A stretch of 42,926 nucleotides of DNA, from contig JAJUJY010000020.1 of assembly GCA_029265085.1 (NCBI GenBank), positions 1 through 42,926 on the forward strand. Reading direction: 5' to 3'. The DNA is from Chloroflexota bacterium (GTDB lineage Bacteria; Chloroflexota; Anaerolineae; Anaerolineales; Anaerolineaceae). The notes under the pieces are model-generated. The model was not told the DNA's origin, did no database searches, and was given only the letters and a program-made list of their open reading frames with translations. A program made the translations under genes and the position numbers. This document shows, in pieces, positions 1 through 8,168 of this stretch (position 1 is the stretch's first letter; every line of letters starts with the position of its first letter).

Positions 1-182
1 ATTTGCAGGTCTTGGTTATGCTTAATAATCCGGCCGACTTCGGGATGTGGAACACCAATGGATTCGATAATATGCTTTAATGAGGTGCTTTCCTTAAATT
101 GAAAAGTTAACCAGGTGTTTTTCTGACCCGGTGGGAGAAAATCATTTAATCTACCGTGAAAATATAGGTGGATCGATCCCAT
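1..182 (-). CDS. Mut7-C ubiquitin-fold protein, N-terminal part (cut by window edge)
   Basis: Reading the minus strand from an ATG at 182 gives 60 codons without a stop that run off the window. The peptide begins MGSIHLYFHGRLNDFLPP and continues with a segment reading SIGVPHPEVGRII. This resembles the ubiquitin-like domain found in front of Mut7-C RNase domains (beta strand, acidic LNDFLPP, then an I-x-S-x-GVPHxEV helix). That family reference is from memory; the RNase domain would lie outside the window. An AGGTGG SD-like run at 194-199 overlaps the stop of the upstream radical SAM gene, so the two genes are probably co-transcribed. A GTG at 197 in the same frame is an alternative start. Confidence 0.6.
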   Translation of the reverse strand, partial: MGSIHLYFHGRLNDFLPPGQKNTWLTFQFKESTSLKHIIESIGVPHPEVGRIIKHNQDLQ

Positions 183-197
183 CTGTGTTACTGCCAC

Positions 198-1415
198 CTA
201 ATAAACAAATTCTCGAATGTCATAACGGCTTATGTGCGGTGTTCCTCGGTTTGGGGAAAAAATCAATTTGTCCTCAATAACCTCGCCTTGTTGAATCCTT
301 TCAAGCGCAGTAAGCGGTTGAAGATCAGATCGATAGGCATCCTGGGAGTATTGTAATTCATCTCCTTCGATTAATTCTGAAAAATAGATAATATCATCTA
401 AATCTAAAGGCATTTGATTGATCACTTTCACTGTATCGCGAATATGGTTCAAGGCATATTGTTTTCCACCGGCGCCTAATAAAATGATGATCCCGACAGC
501 TATCCCACCGGATTTGATATTTTGGACTGCTTCCACGACATCATTTGGGCTTCCAGGTTTTTGCAAGAATTTTAATAATTCCGGATTGCCGCTTTCCATC
601 CCGATATATATTCGTTTTAAACCTAATTCTGCCAGGTCTTGATAATCCTGTTTTGTCTTTTTTTCACCGCTAAAGCCATCCAGAAAAGCATATATTCCAC
701 CTAGTTTTTCTACATCGTAAATTTGATGAATAACTTCCAGGTTGGAAATCAATTTTTTTGTTGGAGTAACCAGGGCGTTGGCATCACCCAGGAATATTGT
801 GCGACGCAGGCTTAACCCCTGTCCAAGAAAGTCTTTCACTGCAATTGCATGTGTTTTAAACTCATCGGGACCTTTTATCCGAAAAGGCCGGTCGCGATAA
901 AAATTACAAAATGTGCAGGTGTTAAATGAACAACCTTCGGTCAGTTGTAATACTACCGACATATATTGATCCGGAGGTAAAATTCCAACTGGTTTATAAA
1001 CCCGGTGATAATTTTGGATATCTGAAATTTCTTTTTGCGGATTGAAGTAAGCTGCTTTTATTAAGCTCTGAAAATCCTGAGGTGGAATCTCCTGAGATAA
1101 ATTCATTTGATTGGCCGAATAATCCGCATAAAAATCATTGATGATCTGCCTGGCCAATCGAGTTATTTGACCCGCTTCATCTTCTGAAAGCCATCTGCGT
1201 TCTCGATCCCCGTTTTCTTTTTTCCATTTTGCTACTATTTTTCCGTCCAGTCCCCGGCGATATGAAATTTCATCAACCAAGGCTGTCCATAAGCGACCTT
1301 CCAAATCAAAGCTGAACACCCTGGACGAGGTGGCTGTCTCGAGGCTTAAGGTTACACAAATTGGCTTTAGGCTGAGTGTGACAGAGGAATTTTTCCACTT
1401 TCCTAAAATAACCAT
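198..1415 (-). CDS. Radical SAM protein
   Basis: A 405-residue radical SAM enzyme. The cluster motif is CX4CX2C (GCSFNTCTFCNFY), about 170 residues in, followed by TIM-barrel-like features: FLGDANAL, a GxExG-like IYIGMESGNPELL, and a GIAVGIIILLGAGG strand. Such enzymes use a 4Fe-4S cluster and S-adenosylmethionine to make a 5'-deoxyadenosyl radical; the substrate here cannot be told. The first ~150 residues are not recognised. A longer frame opens with TTG at 1427, but the ATG at 1415 has a GGAG SD about 7 bases upstream, so I chose it. The gene lies directly upstream of the Mut7-C-type gene and is divergent from the phosphatase. Confidence 0.8.
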   Translation of the reverse strand: MVILGKWKNSSVTLSLKPICVTLSLETATSSRVFSFDLEGRLWTALVDEISYRRGLDGKIVAKWKKENGDRERRWLSEDEAGQITRLARQIINDFYADYSANQMNLSQEIPPQDFQSLIKAAYFNPQKEISDIQNYHRVYKPVGILPPDQYMSVVLQLTEGCSFNTCTFCNFYRDRPFRIKGPDEFKTHAIAVKDFLGQGLSLRRTIFLGDANALVTPTKKLISNLEVIHQIYDVEKLGGIYAFLDGFSGEKKTKQDYQDLAELGLKRIYIGMESGNPELLKFLQKPGSPNDVVEAVQNIKSGGIAVGIIILLGAGGKQYALNHIRDTVKVINQMPLDLDDIIYFSELIEGDELQYSQDAYRSDLQPLTALERIQQGEVIEDKLIFSPNRGTPHISRYDIREFVY

Positions 1416-1546
1416 GGCTTTCTCCAAAACTGATCCCGATATATCTTATTCAGTTCCTAGTATAATAACCTGAGTTTTCAAATTATATAGTCATATATTT
1501 TATTGGAAAATTAAAAATCATACGGATGTCGTTGGAAGGTGTTGGG

Positions 1547-2272
1547 ATGCAAATTTACTTTATTCGTCATGGGCAGTCATCAAATAACGCACTGTGGAGT
1601 AATACAGGGAGTTCCATTGGAAGGTCTGAGGACCCGATCTTAACTGAAGTTGGTAGAGAGCAGGCGAAACGGTTATCAACCGCTATCTGTAATCATTCGG
1701 TTTCCTGCCTGGAAGATCCCGATTTGTACCATGACTATAATGAATTTGGATTTTCGCACTTATATACCAGTTTGATGGTGCGAGCCATTGCCACAGGAAT
1801 GGAAGTAGCTCAAGCTCTCGATTTGCCATTGGTAGCGCTTCAGGATCTGCATGAAACAGGGGGAATCTACCTGGATAATCCTGAAACGGGAGAGCCTGAA
1901 GGCCAGGCCGGGAAAAACCGTGAGCAATTGCTAAATTTGTTTCCCGATTTAATTCTACCTGATACGGTTACTGCTGAGGGGTGGTGGAACCGACCTTTTG
2001 AATCAAGAGCAGATCGTTTGCCCCGCGCAAAACGATTGGTAAATTTCCTTTACGAAAAACATATCGATAACGGTGATCGGATTGCTTTGTTTAGCCATGC
2101 CGGTTTCTATAATTATTTCCTAACCGCATTAATGGGATTGGACGAAAGGCTAAATATCTGGTTTGACTTGAATAACACCGGAATTACACGCATCGATATC
2201 CGCGAGCATGAGCCTGTAATGGTTTATAGTAATCGGACTGATCATCTTTTGCCTGGTTTATTGACAAACTGA
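1547..2272 (+). CDS. Histidine phosphatase (phosphoglycerate mutase-like) family protein
   Basis: A 241-residue protein that opens with the RHG catalytic motif, IYFIRHGQSSNN, the phosphohistidine site of the histidine phosphatase superfamily. A second histidine appears in the C-terminal third in ALFSHAGFYN, and the SLMVRAIATG segment matches the usual SxxxRAxxTA motif. These are the core residues of phosphoglycerate mutase and related small-molecule phosphatases; the substrate cannot be predicted. The frame starts at 1526, but the ATG at 1547 places the RHG motif at the usual distance from the N-terminus and has a GGAAGG SD at 1534-1539. It is followed 17 bases later by the patatin gene and is probably co-transcribed with it. 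Confidence 0.85.
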   Translation: MQIYFIRHGQSSNNALWSNTGSSIGRSEDPILTEVGREQAKRLSTAICNHSVSCLEDPDLYHDYNEFGFSHLYTSLMVRAIATGMEVAQALDLPLVALQDLHETGGIYLDNPETGEPEGQAGKNREQLLNLFPDLILPDTVTAEGWWNRPFESRADRLPRAKRLVNFLYEKHIDNGDRIALFSHAGFYNYFLTALMGLDERLNIWFDLNNTGITRIDIREHEPVMVYSNRTDHLLPGLLTN

Positions 2273-2289
2273 ATTCGAAAGAGGGGTTT

Positions 2290-3405
2290 ATGGACAGCAT
2301 AAAAACACTTGTATTGTCTGGCGGAGGGGGACGTGGTGCTTTTCATGCTGGTGTATATCGTTATTTAAGTGAAACTCAAAAACAATTTGTGGATACGGCT
2401 CATCAAGCCGAATGGAAACCGGATATCATTGTTGGCACATCGATCGGAGCAGTTAACGGAGCTGCAATTGCCCAGGGGTATTCGGCTGAAGAATTGGTTG
2501 AGTTTTGGCTAGATTTGAGGGAAAAGGATATACAAGGGCTTCCTCCTGGAATGTCCTGGCTTGCTCGTGTCATAGTAAACAGGTTGATGAAGACCTTGAT
2601 TGGTACCAGATTGGATCCGGTTGACCCAAGCTTTTCTACTGCATCACAAACCCCGAATCATTGGCTGCCAATCCCAGGAATAGGCCGATGGGCAAGTTTG
2701 TTGGATACGGGGCCTTTGCAAAAAACTTTGCAAACAAAGATGAAATTTGATAGCGACAAAATTCACCATAGCTTAACGACCCTTTTAATCAATACAACCA
2801 ATATCCATACCGGTGAATTGAGAATCTTTAGTAATAAACCGATCTACAAGAAAGAAACTGGTGAAGTCCGGAAGGATGTTGTATCTGGAATTTCCATTAA
2901 GAGAGTATTGGCAAGCTGCAGTATTCCCCTGGTATATCCCTGGACAGTAGATGAAGCTACTGGCGAAACTTATTGGGATGGGGCTGTTGTATCGAATACT
3001 CCACTTGGGGCAGCATTTGATGCCGCAGGCGATATTTCGGTAGATATCCCGATGGAAATCGTTGTGGTTTTAATGACGCCCTGGCGTTATCAACAGGATC
3101 AAAATCACCGTGAAATGCCTGGAAATATCGGAGAAGGAATTACCTGGGCATTAGATTGGGCGCTATTGGCTTCTTTTCGAGAGCGACTAGCTTTAATTGA
3201 GGCGTATAATCAGCTCGCGAGAATAGGACAACAAACAGGTGATGCAGAACTCTCGAAATATCGTGAAGCCAAAGTAATCATTGTCGCACCAGATGATTTT
3301 TTCCCGGCTGCCAGGATCTTAGATTATGACGAGCGGAACGGGAAATTAATTGATCTGGGGTATCAGGCGGCTGAAAAAGCATTTCAACGTCAATTTCCAA
3401 TCTAA
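2290..3405 (+). CDS. Patatin-like phospholipase family protein
   Basis: A 371-residue patatin-fold acyl hydrolase. The glycine-rich oxyanion loop is SGGGGRGAFHAG near residue 10, the nucleophile elbow GTSIG (GxSxG) is near residue 50, and the catalytic aspartate sits in WDGAVVSNTPL (DG-A/G motif). Ser and Asp would form the dyad that cleaves ester bonds of membrane lipids. There is no signal peptide, so the protein should be cytoplasmic or peripheral to the inner face of the membrane. An AGAGGGG SD lies just upstream of the ATG. Its 3' end overlaps the convergent MFS gene by 4 bases. Confidence 0.88.
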   Translation: MDSIKTLVLSGGGGRGAFHAGVYRYLSETQKQFVDTAHQAEWKPDIIVGTSIGAVNGAAIAQGYSAEELVEFWLDLREKDIQGLPPGMSWLARVIVNRLMKTLIGTRLDPVDPSFSTASQTPNHWLPIPGIGRWASLLDTGPLQKTLQTKMKFDSDKIHHSLTTLLINTTNIHTGELRIFSNKPIYKKETGEVRKDVVSGISIKRVLASCSIPLVYPWTVDEATGETYWDGAVVSNTPLGAAFDAAGDISVDIPMEIVVVLMTPWRYQQDQNHREMPGNIGEGITWALDWALLASFRERLALIEAYNQLARIGQQTGDAELSKYREAKVIIVAPDDFFPAARILDYDERNGKLIDLGYQAAEKAFQRQFPI

Positions 3406-4673
3406 TTTGACCCTTCTGGAATTGGTCGTGCCGCGACTGGTTTCCCAAGCCAGAACATCATAAACCCGATTAGTTGTAAAAAGCCACCTATCACTAAAGC
3501 TGGACCTAAACCAATATTATCGCCTAAAAATGTTCCAATAATTGGCGAGGCAATGGTTGATAAATATTGCAGACCCTGCGCCAGGGAAACAAACGTGGAA
3601 CTATATTCCGGTGGGACTGTTTTCATCAGTTCGTCAAAAAATACCAGGTTGATCCCTGCCTGGAAAATCCCATTAATTCCAGCAAAAATTGTAATTAACC
3701 AGGATTGGTGTGTCAATGCGGTCATAATTGGGAATAAGGCTGCACCCAGGGTGGACCAGAGCAAGACATTTCGCGAGCCGCGACTACGCGATTGACGAGT
3801 CCATATAAAATAGCCCAGGATAACGACAGCAGTTTGTGTCGTACTGATGGCAGCAATCCAGCTGTCACTGGCGTTTATCTCGCGCACAAAATATAACGGA
3901 AAGAGTGGGATAGTGAGTGTTTGACCAGAAAGATAAACAAAGCGTTTTATAACAAACGATTGGAAAGGTTTTTCTTTGCTCACCAGTTGAATATATTCAC
4001 GAAACTGTTCGATGATGGTCTGGCGTTTCTTCTCTTTGTGTGCCTGAATATCCCCAAGCGTAATCTTGCTGGAGAAATAATAGGAGACCAAACCTCCAAC
4101 GGACAGGATAAGAAACATCAATTGATAATTTAATGGAAATACGATCCGATCGAGGACCTGACCAATACAAAAAACAGTTACAGCAGTGGTGAATCCAAGA
4201 ATTGACCAACGACGGGTCATCAATTCAAAGCGATGATCAGGACCGGCAACGGCATTCATCACAACGGAGAATGTAATTGCAAGCATAGTCTGGGGAATGG
4301 TTGCCAGAGCCCAAACCAATAAAATTCCTGTGATTTGAGCATTTTGGGCTACAAAAAATGAAATTAACCCCGTAAGCGCATACGATAAAATTACCAGCAA
4401 TCTGGCAGTACTGAACCAGGGAACAATCTTGCGTTGATTTTGCAAGAATTGTCCCATTGGAATTGCAAATAGAAGCCCTGTCAATGCGGGCATTGATGTT
4501 AATAAACCTACCTCAAAACTTGATGCCCCAAGGCGGGTCAAGAAAACGGGTAAAAATGGGCTGGCAGCACTGGCTAGACCGACCCCAATCGCATCTATCT
4601 GTACATTGATAAAATTTTTCTTGCGAATCGGATCCAAACCAGAAGGACCGGAGATAAATCGGGAGATTTTCAC
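3402..4673 (-). CDS. MFS transporter
   Basis: A 423-residue hydrophobic protein with about 12 predicted membrane segments and the general layout of the major facilitator superfamily. Features include SFEVGLLTSMPALTGLLFAI after the first helices and a conserved central loop rich in charged residues. Substrate is not predictable. The start is a GTG at 4673 with an AAAGGGAA SD about 8 bases upstream. A TATAAT-like box on the minus strand at 4711-4716 suggests it has its own promoter and is not simply the end of the long operon upstream, whose last stop is 66 bases away. Convergent with, and overlapping by 4 bases, the patatin gene. Confidence 0.82.
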   Translation of the reverse strand: MKISRFISGPSGLDPIRKKNFINVQIDAIGVGLASAASPFLPVFLTRLGASSFEVGLLTSMPALTGLLFAIPMGQFLQNQRKIVPWFSTARLLVILSYALTGLISFFVAQNAQITGILLVWALATIPQTMLAITFSVVMNAVAGPDHRFELMTRRWSILGFTTAVTVFCIGQVLDRIVFPLNYQLMFLILSVGGLVSYYFSSKITLGDIQAHKEKKRQTIIEQFREYIQLVSKEKPFQSFVIKRFVYLSGQTLTIPLFPLYFVREINASDSWIAAISTTQTAVVILGYFIWTRQSRSRGSRNVLLWSTLGAALFPIMTALTHQSWLITIFAGINGIFQAGINLVFFDELMKTVPPEYSSTFVSLAQGLQYLSTIASPIIGTFLGDNIGLGPALVIGGFLQLIGFMMFWLGKPVAARPIPEGSN

Positions 4674-4738
4674 AGAGATTTCCCTTTGTTTTGGTAATGT
4701 ATATTTTTTTATTATATCCTTATGAATTGGGACACAGG

Positions 4739-6976
4739 CTACAATTGGATATCGAACTCACCTAAGCTCAGCACAACTGGCTCGGCAATTTCGACATCGA
4801 ATCGGGAACTCCACCGGTATAAATTCAAAACAAATTCCAACCATTTTTTATTTTCTGGAATTGACTCATTTTGTTTGAGATAATTTTCGATCAGGGTAAT
4901 TTTCCCCGGGCTGGAATCACCAACTGGTTGGCGAAGTAAGATAAAAGTCTCCAGATCCCAGAGCGAGAGCTCACCGTTTTGTGACGAGGATATTAAAAGA
5001 TTGCGATCTTCTTGGAAAATCAAGCCGGTACCAGGAGAATGGTGATGATCAATTTTGATTAATTCCACGCCAGTGGAACTATCCCAGGCATAAATCACAC
5101 CATGTGTGTCAATACCAAAAATTACTTTTTCGTCTGGATGAAAACAAAGGTGAGAAAGAAACACTCCTGGAATATTCCATTCTCTGATTTGTTTTCCTGA
5201 AACCATATTCCAAATTTTTAGCATCGAGTCACGGCTGAAGGTTGCCAATAATTGACCACGACCAACCGCAAGAGTAGTAATTGTATCTGCATGACCAATC
5301 AATTCCCTTGCCAGACTTCCATCGGGCCATTTCCAAATCTTTACTTTTCGGTCTGCGCCGACACTAATTAATAAACTGCCATCCTGATTAAAAGCTGAGC
5401 TAAATATCTCAAGTGCATCAATTGTGATAGGGTGTCCTTCAGGACCCAATGGAAAGCGCCAGGTACGCACTGCGCCATCAAAGCCGGAACTGATTAAAGA
5501 ACGGCCATCCGGGTGTACGGTCAGCGAACGAATAATTCCGGTATGTCCGCCAAGAAGTTTGGCGAGGGTTTTTTCTTTGGTGCGATAAACCCTGATCTGG
5601 TTATCACCACTGGCGCAAGCGATAAAACTTCCATCAGGAGAAAAGGCTATCGCTCGAGATTGGGAGGCGGAGCTAATTAAGGTTTCAATGTGCCAATCTT
5701 TGTGTTTAAGGTTCAAAAAATATAAGTTTGCATCAGGGCCACCAAAAACCAATTTCTCGCCGGTTTGATCCAGCCCTAGACAAGTTATTCCGGGCGTATT
5801 TGAAAAAATGCTGCGGACTTTGGTAATCGCGGGTTGTTTTTGCAGGCACAAATTCGCTAGATTGCACCAGGTATTAAAAAGATCGATTTCTTTGGGTTGG
5901 AAATTAACCGACTGCAATATTTTTAATATCATCGCCGACCAAAATGGCGGGGCAGCCTGGGTTAATCTCCATAGATCATTCCATCGATTTGATTTTTCCA
6001 ATTGATTGATGGTTGTTTGCCAATCGGCATCACTGAGATCTTTCAACCACATTAAGCGGTTGGTTCGCGGGATCGCATTTAGCCAACCAATTTGGCCGGA
6101 ATAGCGGCTGTGAGCCAACAGTCTTTGTCGCAAGGATGGTGACGCATTTTCATAAGCCGCTGCAAGCAGGCGATGAGAAAAATCAAAAGCTTCATACGCT
6201 TGCCACTGCTCGGTCAGGAATAAGAACGCCGCCTGTTCAGGATCATCCTTAGGCGCAAAATTGTGTTTCAAGGCAATTTTCCGGGCCAGGGCATCGTCAT
6301 TTGATAAAACAAGCTGGCATATGATCTCTTGCGCAACGAATTGGCCCTCTAATGCTAATTTCTCAAGCCAAATTAGGCAGTGTTTTCTTTCAATTTCATT
6401 GTATAGACGGAAATTTTCCGTAAGTCTGTGGATATTTTCTGTGGCTAGCTGTAGGAAAATCTCCAGTGTGTTTTTGAGATTGGTAAATCCCATTTGCCTG
6501 GCAGCGTCCAGGACACGGATATGAAAAGCATCATCACCTGAAGCAAGGAAATAATCTGTCAGCAAGTAAAAATCAGGGTCGATTTGCGTATAGTCAGCCC
6601 GGTTGTTGGCCAAAAAGAAGAAAAGAGCTTGAAAGGTTTGGTCCGTAGTTTTCAATTGATATTTCTGGATTAATTCACAGGCAAATGGTTCATTGACTTG
6701 AACAAAAATTTTAAACAATGCACCTGCTGCATGTGAATTATGGCGCTGACTCATTTCAGCCAGCATTTGAAGAGCCTGGTTTCGAATTGTAGGGACAGGG
6801 CAGCGGCCAGCCGCTTCTTCAATGATTTCCACCGCCTGATCGGTGTTATCTTCTTTTAACTGATAAAGAACTCCCGACATGACCAGAGGGAGGATTTGAA
6901 ATTCTTCTAAATCCGCTGGCAGGCGTAAGGATTTCAGTATTTCAGAATAATTTGATCGTTGTTCATCTGTAAGCAT
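4739..6976 (-). CDS. Helical-repeat plus WD40-repeat protein (second paralogue)
   Basis: A 745-residue protein. Residues ~1-370 are alpha-helical and resemble HEAT/ARM-type repeats. From ~385 onward there are six or seven WD40 repeats, seen as recurring segments such as AIAFSPDGSFIACASGDN, LTVHPDGRSLISSGFDG and SLWDLET. WD40 propellers act as protein-docking platforms; nothing suggests catalysis. The C-terminal tail (RFDVEI ... GEFDIQL) and the region around AAFLFLTEQWQAYEAFDF match the 894-residue protein encoded at 9832-12516, so the two are paralogues of the same architecture. It is the last gene of the operon, 9 bases after the radical SAM gene. No strong SD is visible in front of the ATG. 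Confidence 0.85.
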   Translation of the reverse strand: MLTDEQRSNYSEILKSLRLPADLEEFQILPLVMSGVLYQLKEDNTDQAVEIIEEAAGRCPVPTIRNQALQMLAEMSQRHNSHAAGALFKIFVQVNEPFACELIQKYQLKTTDQTFQALFFFLANNRADYTQIDPDFYLLTDYFLASGDDAFHIRVLDAARQMGFTNLKNTLEIFLQLATENIHRLTENFRLYNEIERKHCLIWLEKLALEGQFVAQEIICQLVLSNDDALARKIALKHNFAPKDDPEQAAFLFLTEQWQAYEAFDFSHRLLAAAYENASPSLRQRLLAHSRYSGQIGWLNAIPRTNRLMWLKDLSDADWQTTINQLEKSNRWNDLWRLTQAAPPFWSAMILKILQSVNFQPKEIDLFNTWCNLANLCLQKQPAITKVRSIFSNTPGITCLGLDQTGEKLVFGGPDANLYFLNLKHKDWHIETLISSASQSRAIAFSPDGSFIACASGDNQIRVYRTKEKTLAKLLGGHTGIIRSLTVHPDGRSLISSGFDGAVRTWRFPLGPEGHPITIDALEIFSSAFNQDGSLLISVGADRKVKIWKWPDGSLARELIGHADTITTLAVGRGQLLATFSRDSMLKIWNMVSGKQIREWNIPGVFLSHLCFHPDEKVIFGIDTHGVIYAWDSSTGVELIKIDHHHSPGTGLIFQEDRNLLISSSQNGELSLWDLETFILLRQPVGDSSPGKITLIENYLKQNESIPENKKWLEFVLNLYRWSSRFDVEIAEPVVLSLGEFDIQL

Positions 6977-6985
6977 TTTATTTAC

Positions 6986-7549
6986 TTACCATATCAAAGG
7001 ATCAATCCCACTGATAAATATACTACCATCCGGTTCAATCATGATTTCCGTTTGAGGTGTTTGGATAAGATCGAAAAGTTTTATTTTCGAACTTAACAAA
7101 TGAACCGTTTTATTGGATGAGCCGATCAACCCATTTGCAATTCGCAGGTTCTGGTCATACCGGCCGCAGATAATTCCATCAATATGATTCAACAAATTAT
7201 TTACTTTGGAGAACCGATTTACTTCTTCCCATCGAAATCCTGTAAAAATCAAAATCGAGGTTGAGAATTTTTGTTTCAACAACTGAACCCATTCTATTAA
7301 TGGATCGAGTTGTTGTAGTGGTTCACCACCACTAAAAGTAATGCCGTCAAAACTGGGATTGTTCTGTTCAATACCTTTAATCAATTCAGAGAAGGTGAAC
7401 AATTGCCCTTGATCGGAGGGGTGAGTCTCGGGGTTAAAGCAGCCTAAACAATTGAGGGTGCATCCTTGTGTCCAAATGACCACCCGGTTGCCTGGGCCGT
7501 TTGCTTTTGAGTTCCACTCGATGTGGTGAATACGCAACAAGGAATCCAT
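6986..7549 (-). CDS. Small radical SAM / single 4Fe-4S cluster protein (activase-like)
   Basis: A 187-residue protein with the CX3CX2C radical SAM motif near residue 30 (QGCTLNCLGCFNPETH), followed by the GGEP motif (FSGGEPLQQ) near residue 93 and a strand-loop region IMIEPDGSIFISG. Size and motif spacing are those of glycyl-radical enzyme activases of the NrdG/PflA type. No glycyl-radical enzyme is encoded in the window, so its target is unknown and it may act on another protein of this operon. It lies between the DUF2997 gene (12-base gap) and the second WD40 gene. Confidence 0.85.
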   Translation of the reverse strand: MDSLLRIHHIEWNSKANGPGNRVVIWTQGCTLNCLGCFNPETHPSDQGQLFTFSELIKGIEQNNPSFDGITFSGGEPLQQLDPLIEWVQLLKQKFSTSILIFTGFRWEEVNRFSKVNNLLNHIDGIICGRYDQNLRIANGLIGSSNKTVHLLSSKIKLFDLIQTPQTEIMIEPDGSIFISGIDPLIW

Positions 7550-7561
7550 TCCAGCCGGCTA

Positions 7562-7771
7562 TTATTTTCCACCGATGTTAAGCTGATTATCCAGCGGGTT
7601 AAATACAACTTCATCTGCTTCTGGAGTCATCTCACGGAGGATTACTTCTCCACCTAAGATTTTCTCCAATTCCTGGGTCAGATCCAGGCAAGCTTTTCCT
7701 TTAACTCCGCGAACGTGGACTTCAACCTGGCCGTTTTTATTAATCGTGATTTCAATTTCTTGCACATCCAT
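7562..7771 (-). CDS. DUF2997 family small protein
   Basis: A 69-residue acidic protein beginning MDVQEIEITINKNGQVEVHV, then GKACLDLTQELEKILGG. The sequence pattern matches DUF2997, a family of unknown function that in cyanobacteria is encoded beside Ycf35. Here it is likewise immediately downstream of the Ycf35-like gene (11-base gap). The SD is GAGAGGT about 8 bases before the ATG. The C-terminus ends in IGGK, which I note but cannot interpret. The fold looks like a short beta-hairpin plus a helix. It could be a substrate or adaptor of the adjacent radical SAM protein; that is inference only. Confidence 0.8.
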   Translation of the reverse strand: MDVQEIEITINKNGQVEVHVRGVKGKACLDLTQELEKILGGEVILREMTPEADEVVFNPLDNQLNIGGK

Positions 7772-7782
7772 AAGAATACCTC

Positions 7783-8157
7783 TCAGGCTGCCCTCCGAAG
7801 GACGAGGTGAATTTTCCCTTTGTCCTGGGTCTCTTCGATCAATGTAAAGCCTTGTTCTTCCAGCTTTTGTTTTGCAGCATGGTATGCGTAACGTTGGGTT
7901 AACTTTTCAGTAAATTCTTTTGATTTTACTCCGCGAACCCCATACCAATCTGCAATAATTTCATAGCTTCCTTCCGATTTGCGGAAACCAATGTCGTAGC
8001 TGATTTTTAAGGGAATAAGGATTTCAACCTTTTGTTTGGTTCCCATTCCTTTTACTTCCAGGTCACCTTCCTGGTAGGTGTAGCCTAAATCATCAAGCGC
8101 TTTGAGTAAATGCTCTTTTTCTACAATCTTTGTTTTAATGCGGGATATGTGCGACAT
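7783..8157 (-). CDS. ycf35: DUF1257 / Ycf35-like protein
   Basis: A 124-residue protein that opens MSHISRIKTKIVEKEHLLKA and contains KALDDLGYT, YDIGFRKSEGSYEIIADWYG and a C-terminal TQRYAYHAAKQKLEEQGFTL. These are the hallmarks of DUF1257, known as Ycf35 in algal plastids and cyanobacteria, whose biochemical role is not established. It has the strongest SD in the operon (GAGAGGAGGTG, 3-4 bases after the Hsp70-like stop), so it is probably highly translated. It sits between the Hsp70-like gene and the DUF2997 gene. Finding it with DUF2997 and a Ycf46-like ATPase in a non-photosynthetic-looking context is notable. Confidence 0.88.
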   Translation of the reverse strand: MSHISRIKTKIVEKEHLLKALDDLGYTYQEGDLEVKGMGTKQKVEILIPLKISYDIGFRKSEGSYEIIADWYGVRGVKSKEFTEKLTQRYAYHAAKQKLEEQGFTLIEETQDKGKIHLVLRRAA

Positions 8158-8168
8158 GGCACCTCCTC

